From an uncultured bacterium (lineage in GTDB: Bacteria; Bacteroidota; Bacteroidia; Bacteroidales; JACABE01), in the NCBI GenBank assembly GCA_903911455.1, contig CAIWDQ010000205.1, positions 1 to 11,636 on the forward strand: a DNA stretch of 11,636 nt, in the 5' to 3' direction. The position numbers were made by a program, and so were the translations under genes. Shown here piece after piece: positions 9,001 to 11,636 of this stretch (positions are counted from its first letter, which is position 1; every line of letters starts with the position of its first letter). Under the pieces are notes generated by a model, which saw only the letters and a program-made list of their open reading frames with translations, was not told the origin of the DNA and did not search any database.

Positions 9001-11636
9001 GTACTTCTGCTTCTGTAAACATATATAACAATATGATTTCAGATATCTCAGATCCATATTCTACTGCAGTACCAAGCGTAAGAGGTATCTATTTAACAGC
9101 AACAACTCCTATCCGTTTATTTAATAATACTGTTTATTTAGATAGTACAAATGTTCAGGCTTCAGCAAACACAAGTTTTACTTCTGCTTGTATGTATGCA
9201 GCTGCTGCTACTCCAATTGATATGAGAAACAACATTTTTGTTAATAAAAATGCTGTTACTTATGGTACTCGTACAGTTGATTACTGGTATGCTTCTACAT
9301 CTTATAGTAGCATAACTTCAAATAATAACTTGTATTATTATGGTACATTGTCTTCAAATAAGAAATTCCTCTTCTTTGATGGTACTAATAAAGATTCTTT
9401 ATTATCAACATTCAAAACCCGAATGGGTACCAGAGATCAACAATCTACAACTGGTGAAGTTCCATTTTTGAATGCTACAGTTAAGCCTTTTAATTTACAT
9501 ATTAATACTACTATTTCTTCAAGTGTCGAAAGTCATGGTCAAAGAATTACATCACCTATTGCAATAACAACTGACATCGACGGAGATATACGTCAAGGTG
9601 AAGTTGGGTATGCAGGAACAGGAATTCTTCCAGATCTAGGGGCAGATGAATTTAATGGTATTACAGTTGATAACATTCCTCCAATACTTACTTATAATGC
9701 TTTAGGTAATTCAGCTTCATTAACTGGAGTTAATTTGAATAATGTTGTTATAACTGACCCAATGACTGGTGTTAATACTACAACTGCTAAACCTAGAGTT
9801 TATTTCAAGAAATCTTCAATGACTAACGATAGTACAGGATGGAAATTTGTAGAACCATTAAATAGTTCTTCTCCTTATAACTTCTATCTTGACTATAACT
9901 TATTGGGATCTTCTGTAAATATTGATACTATTATTCAATATTTTGTTATGGCTCAGGATAATGCTCCTATTCCTAATCTTGCTTATTCAGTTGTATTTAA
10001 TGGCACACCAACAAGTACAAATTTAACATCTGTTAATTTTCCTGTTACAGGATTTGGTTTTTATAAGATTGCTAAACCAGTAAACGGAGTTTATAATGTT
10101 GGTACTGGTCAAACTTATGCTTCTTTAACAGCTAATGATACTTCAGGATTCTTTAATTTCTTAAATGCTAATGTTGTTACAGGTAATGTAACAGTTAATA
10201 TTACATCTAATATTACTGAATCCGGCACAGTTGCTTTAGGTGCTTATTCTTCAGAAGGTGTTGGTGGTTATACAGTAACTATTCAGCCTGCTGATGCTAC
10301 TCTAAAAGTAATATCTGGGAATTATGCAGGTTATTTAATTAGAAATAACGGAGCCTTAAATGTGATTTTCAATGGTTCGTATAATGGAACAGGTCGTTAT
10401 TTAAGATTTAGGAATTACAGCACTTCAGGAGGTGGATTCCAGTATAATACATTAGCAAATGGAAATGGTTTAAAGAATTGTTATGTAAGAGGTGCATCTA
10501 CTGCAAGTACTTATTACGGTGTTGCAATTACAGGTGGGAATGTAAATAACTTATCTGTTGATAACAATATTATTGAAAATTTCTATTATGGTATTTATGA
10601 AACTGGATCTGCTAGTTTAATTAACACAAACATTAATATTACAAATAATATTATTGGTTCAGATACTACAACTGTATCTGTTGGTTATGCAGGTGTTTAT
10701 TTTGCAGGATACACTACAGGTTTAAACATAATAAATAACACTATAAAAAATATACTAGTAGGGTCATATCCATACGGTATATTTTTAAGCACAGCAGTTA
10801 AAAATGTTAATATTTCTAATAATATTATTCATGATATTACTTATACAGGAACCGGTGGTTATGGTGGATTTGGTATTGTACTTAATACATCTGACCCTGC
10901 AAGTAATATTAGTTTAATTAACAATGTACTATATAGAATCTATGGTGATGGATGGTACGGTTGGTCTATAACTGATGAAATTGTAGGTATCCATATTTAT
11001 GGTACTATGGGTGGAGTTAAACTTTATAATAATAGTATAAATATGTATGGTAATACACAAGGCTACAATACTTCTTGTACTAATGCCGCTATTTATATAA
11101 GTGCATCTGCTAATAATATTGATCTTAGAAATAATATTATTAGAAATTCAATTGTTGATCCAGCCACTACTTTAAATAAATCTTATGGTATTTATTGTGC
11201 CGCTCCAGCAAGTGTCTTAACAAATTGTGACTATAATATATATTATACTTCTGGAACACAGGGTATATTAGGTTATATGGGTGGAAGCGTTAATGCTGAT
11301 ATTAGTACATTGACTGCATGGAGATCAGCTACTTTACAAGATGCACATTCTATGTTTGTTGATCCTGTTTATACAAGTAATACAAACCTAATTCCAAGTA
11401 AATGTCCAACTTCTCCTGCTATTATATCTGGAACTCCATTAGCTGCAGTTCCTGCTGATATTATTAATGTATCTAGAAGTGTTACTCCTACAATCGGAGC
11501 ATATGAACTTGGTTATGCAAAGACTATGGATGTAGCTGCTGTTATGCAGGAATATTATGCAGGGTACAATGTTGTTCCATTAATGACCCAGACTATGGAT
11601 ATGGATCCAAATTCAGGAGAAATGTTCGTTAAATTC
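1..11636 (+). CDS. Giant multidomain secreted surface protein (putative T9SS cargo/adhesin), partial at both ends
   Basis: One open frame read from base 3 runs through all 3,878 codons to the last base without a stop; bases 1-2 end a preceding codon. It opens with a signal peptide, followed by five GEVED and four Ig-like domains, an FN3-like domain, a beta-solenoid, two BNR_assoc_N-like domains flanking a choice-of-anchor-J-like domain, and two parallel beta-helices joined by an Ig-like linker. Composition is dominated by Thr, Ser, Asn, Gly, Ala and Tyr, with few charged residues, as in extracellular beta-rich proteins. Such mosaics are known in Bacteroidota as T9SS-secreted adhesins. I infer an outer-surface or matrix role and a C-terminal sorting domain beyond the window. 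No catalytic domain is recognised. The true start must be a few codons upstream, because ATG at 33 would leave only a stub of the signal peptide. Frame and secretion are very secure; function is inferred. Confidence 0.96.
3..68 (+). other. Sec signal peptide (5' end just outside window)
   Basis: Visible residues 1-22: a Lys at residue 1, a hydrophobic core rich in Phe, Ile, Val, Met and Leu (residues 2-16), then a short polar stretch ending Leu-Lys-Ala. Predicted signal peptidase I cleavage is after Ala at 66-68, leaving mature Gln-Tyr-Cys, a common Bacteroidota pattern. There is no lipobox Cys directly after the cleavage site, so a lipoprotein is unlikely. The codon ending in bases 1-2 has the form NGA; AGA (Arg) would fit a basic n-region, with the ATG one or a few codons further up. 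Confidence 0.9.
69..512 (+). other. GEVED domain 1 (divergent)
   Basis: First domain of the mature protein, residues 23-170. The calcium-loop-like Asp-Tyr-Asn-Asn-Asp-Gly-Val-Phe is at 288-311, preceded by Trp-Ile. Thr-Met-Arg-Ala-Arg at 405-422 matches the Thr-x-Met-Arg strand of later copies. The family-naming Gly-Glu-x-Glu-Asp-Tyr motif is degenerate: the equivalent spot (462-488) keeps only an early Glu and the final Asp-Tyr. Cys residues lie at 75, 453 and 474. It also lacks the Ile-Ser-Asn-Val-Thr-Phe segment of copies 2-5. GEVED domains are found in bacterial surface proteins; their exact role is unsettled. Confidence 0.8.
513..842 (+). other. Ig-like beta-sandwich domain 1
   Basis: Residues 171-280, following the Ala-Thr-Pro-Tyr linker. 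It carries Asn-Leu-Thr-Gly near 609-620 and Pro-Ala-Gly-Phe-Lys at 648-662, then Val-Glu-Phe-x-Pro-Thr-Ala, Tyr-Ser-Gly-Asn and a terminal Ser-Gly-Thr-Ser. This order of strands resembles the roughly 110-residue Ig-like spacer domains of Bacteroidota surface proteins (choice-of-anchor-D/Hydin-like). The fold is inferred from this pattern. It lacks the Ala-Pro-Gly-Asn of copies 2-4 (Gly-Ala-Gly-Val here), in line with unit 1 being the outlier. Confidence 0.65.
843..1310 (+). other. GEVED domain 2
   Basis: Residues 281-436. Tyr-Cys at 852-857; Asn-Val-Thr-Phe-Gly-Ser-Leu-Asn-Asn at 897-923; Trp-Ile-Asp-Trp-Asn-Gln-Asp-Gly-Val-Phe at 1089-1118, a likely calcium-binding loop; Thr-Arg-Met-Arg at 1215-1226; canonical Gly-Glu-Thr-Glu-Asp-Tyr at 1278-1295. 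Cys codons at 855, 933, 1056 and 1260; the first and last are the pair shared by all five copies. Confident family match. Confidence 0.92.
1311..1655 (+). other. Ig-like beta-sandwich domain 2
   Basis: Residues 437-551. Asn-Leu-Thr-Gly-Ala-Pro-Gly-Asn begins at 1416 and Pro-Val-Gly-Phe-Lys at 1455-1469; then Leu-Tyr-Ile-Lys-Phe-Val-Pro-Thr-Ala-Ala, Tyr-Ser-Gly-Asn-Val and a final Gly-Thr-Ser. This is the same strand order as Ig-like domains 3 and 4. It acts as a spacer between GEVED 2 and 3; no binding motif is visible. Confidence 0.65.
1656..2123 (+). other. GEVED domain 3
   Basis: Residues 552-707. Tyr-Cys at 1665-1670; Ile-Ser-Asn-Val-Thr-Phe-Gly-Ser-Ile-Asn-Asn from 1707; Trp-Ile-Asp-Arg-Asn-Gln-Asp-Gly-Val-Phe at 1881-1910; Thr-Arg-Met-Arg-Ile-Ile near 2010-2027; Gly-Glu-Thr-Glu-Asp-Tyr at 2091-2108, preceded by a Tyr-rich run. 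It has extra cysteines at 1851, 1860 and 1872 just before the calcium loop, a local cluster absent in the other copies, besides the shared pair at 1668 and 2058. Confidence 0.92.
2124..2465 (+). other. Ig-like beta-sandwich domain 3
   Basis: Residues 708-821. Asn-Leu-Thr-Gly-Ala-Pro-Gly-Asn from 2229, Pro-Thr-Gly-Phe-Gln ending at 2282, then His-Ile-Arg-Phe-Ile-Pro-Thr, a Gly-Gly-Gly turn and Lys-Gly-Thr-Ser at the end. It is closest in layout to Ig-like domain 2, including the Asn-Tyr/Trp-Phe step before the Pro-Ile-Pro strand. Confidence 0.65.
2466..2939 (+). other. GEVED domain 4
   Basis: Residues 822-979. Tyr-Cys at 2475-2480; Ile-Ser-Asn-Val-Thr-Leu-Ser-Asn-Ile-Asn-Asn; Trp-Ile-Asp-Trp-Asn-Gln-Asp-Gly-Ile-Phe at 2685-2714; Thr-Arg-Met-Arg-Ile-Ile at 2826-2843; Asn-Pro-Cys-Phe-Asn-Tyr at 2865-2882; Gly-Glu-Thr-Glu-Asp-Tyr at 2907-2924. 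Only the conserved pair of cysteines (2478, 2871) is present, which makes this the cleanest copy for assigning a disulfide. It is very similar to copy 5 in the last 35 residues. Confidence 0.92.
2940..3284 (+). other. Ig-like beta-sandwich domain 4
   Basis: Residues 980-1094. It opens with Ala-Pro-Gly-Gly-His-Asn-Phe-Asn-Tyr, echoing Ser-Pro-Gly-Ser-His-Asn-Phe-Asn-Tyr of Ig-like domain 1. Asn-Leu-Thr-Gly-Ala-Pro-Gly-Asn is at 3045-3068 and Pro-Ala-Gly-Phe-Glu ends at 3098. It ends in Gln-Gly-Thr-Ser directly before GEVED 5. Confidence 0.65.
3285..3770 (+). other. GEVED domain 5 (last copy)
   Basis: Residues 1095-1256. Tyr-Cys at 3294-3299; Ile-Ser-Asn-Val-Thr-Phe-Gly-Asn-Leu-Asn-Asn; Trp-Ile-Asp-Tyr-Asn-Gln-Asp-Gly-Val-Phe at 3519-3548; Thr-Met-Arg-Ile-Ile near 3660; Asn-Pro-Cys-Phe-Asn-Tyr from 3696; Gly-Glu-Thr-Glu-Asp-Tyr at 3738-3755. 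Additional cysteines are at 3309 and 3510. It is followed by an FN3-like domain rather than another Ig-like unit, so this is where the array stops. Confidence 0.92.
3771..4139 (+). other. FN3-like beta-sandwich domain
   Basis: Residues 1257-1379. Pro-Cys-Ala-Ala-Pro-Thr opens the domain. A Tyr-Leu-Ile-Val-Arg strand, a Gly-Thr-Thr-Tyr-Thr-Val-Gly segment, and Leu-Thr-Ala-Ser-Thr-Gln-Tyr-Tyr-Tyr-Phe-Val-Tyr-Ala-Ala-Asn (around 4011-4055) follow the order of FN3-type domains seen between large modules in Bacteroidota proteins. The Leu-x-x-x-Thr-x-Tyr-x-Tyr-x-Val-x-Ala pattern is the classical FN3 F-strand signature. It links the GEVED array to the solenoid. Confidence 0.75.
4140..5837 (+). other. 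Beta-solenoid module with Trp-Ser-Asp-Pro N-terminal motif
   Basis: Residues 1380-1945. It opens with Ser-Gly-Asn-Trp-Ser-Asp-Pro-Asn-Thr-Trp at 4152-4181, then a Val-Pro turn (4194-4199) and Thr-Val-His-Leu-Asp (4236-4250); this opening is common at the head of solenoid regions in Bacteroidota surface proteins. The body is a series of Asn-Gly/Gly-Gly turn repeats, each followed by a short beta strand: examples at 4326-4370, 4902-4931, 5085-5117, 5487-5537 and 5751-5774. Pro, charged residues and helix formers are scarce. The fold is inferred from these repeats; coil length is irregular, so it may be a solenoid with large loops. No catalytic motif is seen. Confidence 0.65.
5838..6299 (+). other. 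Post-solenoid beta-rich module (Asn-Gly-Pro...Arg type)
   Basis: Residues 1946-2099. Phe-Val-Asn-Gly-Pro-Ile-Ala-Arg at 5853-5876, Trp-Thr-Tyr-Pro-Leu-Gly at 5910-5927, Tyr-Asn-Pro-Phe near 5958-5969, Arg-Arg-Trp-Asn-Val at 6081-6095, and a closing Val-Gly-Tyr-Tyr-Ser-Val-Gly near 6270-6290. This sequence of short motifs recurs after solenoid stretches in Bacteroidota giant proteins. I know no assigned function; it may cap the preceding solenoid. Confidence 0.55.
6300..6773 (+). other. BNR_assoc_N-like domain 1
   Basis: Residues 2100-2257. It starts Pro-Met-Ser-Phe, then Ser-Gln-Gln-Ile-Ile-Gly-Leu-Gln-Val, Phe-Asn-Thr-Asn-Gly-Thr-Thr, Asp-Ile-Ser-Asn-Ile-Arg-Leu-Tyr-Ser-Thr-Gly, and the hallmark Asn-Tyr-Phe-Trp-Leu-Ala-Tyr-Asp-Ile (6630-6656), ending Pro-Val-Gly-Asn-Arg (6747-6761). 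This matches the domain first described at the N-terminus of BNR-repeat neuraminidases. Here no neuraminidase propeller follows, so it is used as a structural or binding module. Confidence 0.8.
6774..7310 (+). other. Choice-of-anchor-J / MAM-like jelly-roll domain with one Asp-box
   Basis: Residues 2258-2436. Glu-Asn-Phe-Asp-Gly at 6798-6812 opens the domain, followed by Trp-rich segments. A Leu-Ile-Ser-Pro strand near 7008-7020 leads to Leu-Asp-Phe-Tyr-Tyr-Tyr, then Val-Tyr-Ile-Ser-Thr-Asp-Asn-Gly-Ala-Thr-Trp (7110-7142), which is a perfect Ser-x-Asp-x-Gly-x-Thr-Trp Asp-box. The domain ends with Cys-Leu-Asp-Gln-Val-Ser-Val-Tyr (7272-7295), the usual closing strand of this concanavalin/jelly-roll family. 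Such domains occur in secreted Bacteroidota proteins and may bind glycans; that role is inferred. Confidence 0.8.
7311..7772 (+). other. BNR_assoc_N-like domain 2
   Basis: Residues 2437-2590. Pro-Asn-Met-Gln-Tyr start, Asn-Gln-Gln-Ile-Leu-Gln-Ile-Gln-Val, Leu-Ser-Thr-Asn-Gly-Ser-Thr, Asp-Ile-Asp-Ser-Ala-Lys-Val-Tyr-Tyr-Thr-Gly, Asn-Tyr-Phe-Trp-Leu-Val-Tyr-Asn-Ile (7635-7661), and Pro-Val-Gly-Asn-Arg (7752-7766). It aligns along its length with the first copy at 6300-6773, so the two are duplicated domains separated by the jelly-roll domain. Confidence 0.8.
7773..9659 (+). other. Right-handed parallel beta-helix module 1, GADEF-type end motif
   Basis: Residues 2591-3219. The entry segment Asn-Gly-Thr-Tyr-Thr-Ile begins at 7785, followed by Tyr-Ser-Thr-Phe-Ala-Asn-Ala-Val-Asn-Asp-Leu, a usual lead-in to pectate-lyase-like helices. 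Rungs carry an Asn-Asn step after a short strand, at 8325, 8709, 8823, 8922, 9027, 9123, 9228 and 9321, spaced 31-38 residues from 8709 on. It ends with Ile-Asp-Gly-Asp-Ile-Arg (9576-9593) and Pro-Asp-Leu-Gly-Ala-Asp-Glu-Phe (9630-9653), the classic terminal motif. No lyase or hydrolase catalytic set is evident; a structural or glycan-binding role is likelier. Confidence 0.85.
9660..10076 (+). other. Ig-like linker domain between the two beta-helices
   Basis: Residues 3220-3358. Asp-Asn-Ile-Pro-Pro start, then Val-Val-Ile-Thr-Asp-Pro-Met-Thr-Gly-Val, Lys-Pro-Arg-Val-Tyr-Phe-Lys-Lys (9792-9815), Gly-Trp-Lys-Phe-Val-Glu, and Ile-Gln-Tyr-Phe-Val-Met-Ala-Gln-Asp (near 9933-9960). This order is seen in Bacteroidota proteins immediately after GADEF-ended beta-helices. 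The fold is inferred as a beta-sandwich. No active site is seen. Confidence 0.65.
10077..11513 (+). other. Right-handed parallel beta-helix module 2, GAYE-type end motif
   Basis: Residues 3359-3837. The entry Asn-Gly-Val-Tyr-Asn-Val at 10083 with Thr-Tyr-Ala-Ser-Leu mirrors the entry of module 1. Rungs of the form strand-Asn-Asn-Ile-Ile occur at 10563, 10644, 10734, 10818, 10920, 11028 and 11130, spaced 27-36 residues. Asp-Tyr-Asn-Ile-Tyr-Tyr (11229-11246) parallels the Asn-Asn-Asn-Leu-Tyr-Tyr of module 1. It closes with Ser-Arg-Ser-Val-Thr-Pro-Thr-Ile-Gly-Ala-Tyr-Glu-Leu (11472-11510). It is about 150 residues shorter than module 1 and has no recognisable catalytic residues. Confidence 0.85.
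11514..11636 (+). other. Start of a further C-terminal domain (cut by window end)
   Basis: Residues 3838-3878, directly after the GAYE motif. The segment includes Val-Met-Gln-Glu-Tyr-Tyr-Ala-Gly-Tyr-Asn (11541-11570) and a Met/Asp-rich stretch. Its position and its Tyr-Gly-Tyr look recall the start of domains placed just before the T9SS sorting domain in similar proteins, but too little is visible to name it. The frame remains open at the final base. Confidence 0.4.

Noticed and set aside
7773..11513. Pectate lyase or other polysaccharide lyase activity in the beta-helices
   Set aside because: The fold pattern is similar but no catalytic Asp/Lys/Arg set can be recognised; these Asn-rich helices with GADEF/GAYE ends are common in structural surface proteins.
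1..11636. Internal promoter, terminator, RNA gene, insertion sequence or gene boundary
   Set aside because: The coding frame is continuous and domain content is dense throughout. AT-rich hexamers resembling promoters and short inverted repeats occur by chance in such DNA, and none coincides with a break in the frame.

Overview
The window is one uninterrupted protein-coding reading frame on the + strand. Read from base 3, I translated all 3,878 codons to base 11636 and met no stop. Both ends are open: the start codon lies just before base 1 and the stop lies beyond base 11636. There is no intergenic DNA, RNA gene, mobile element or second gene. The product is a giant secreted, mosaic surface protein of at least about 3,880 residues (roughly 400 kDa). 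Below, residue n means the codon starting at base 3n.

The organism is most likely a member of the Bacteroidota in the broad sense, including Ignavibacteria-like relatives. Reasons: AT-rich DNA with TTA, AGA and AAT codons dominating; a signal peptide ending in Leu-Lys-Ala before Gln-Tyr-Cys; and a module set (GEVED, BNR_assoc_N-like, choice-of-anchor-J-like, beta-helices closed by GADEF/GAYE motifs) typical of very large type IX secretion system (T9SS) cargo proteins. The species cannot be told from this window.

Layout: signal peptide (3-68). A tandem array of five GEVED domains alternating with four Ig-like beta-sandwich domains, period about 270 residues (69-3770). An FN3-like domain (3771-4139). 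A beta-solenoid opened by a Trp-Ser-Asp-Pro motif (4140-5837). A beta-rich Asn-Gly-Pro/Arg module (5838-6299). A BNR_assoc_N-like domain, a choice-of-anchor-J/MAM-like lectin fold carrying one Asp-box, and a second BNR_assoc_N-like domain (6300-7772). A first parallel beta-helix with a GADEF end motif (7773-9659), an Ig-like linker (9660-10076), a second parallel beta-helix with a GAYE end motif (10077-11513), and the start of another domain (11514-11636).

How it probably works (inference): Sec export, then very likely T9SS secretion and anchoring through a C-terminal sorting domain outside the window. The outcome would be a long, calcium- and disulfide-stabilised stalk carrying possible carbohydrate-binding folds, suited to adhesion, matrix building or gliding/biofilm roles. 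No catalytic domain is recognisable. I see no multi-gene system here; what stands out is the architecture and duplication history of this one protein.
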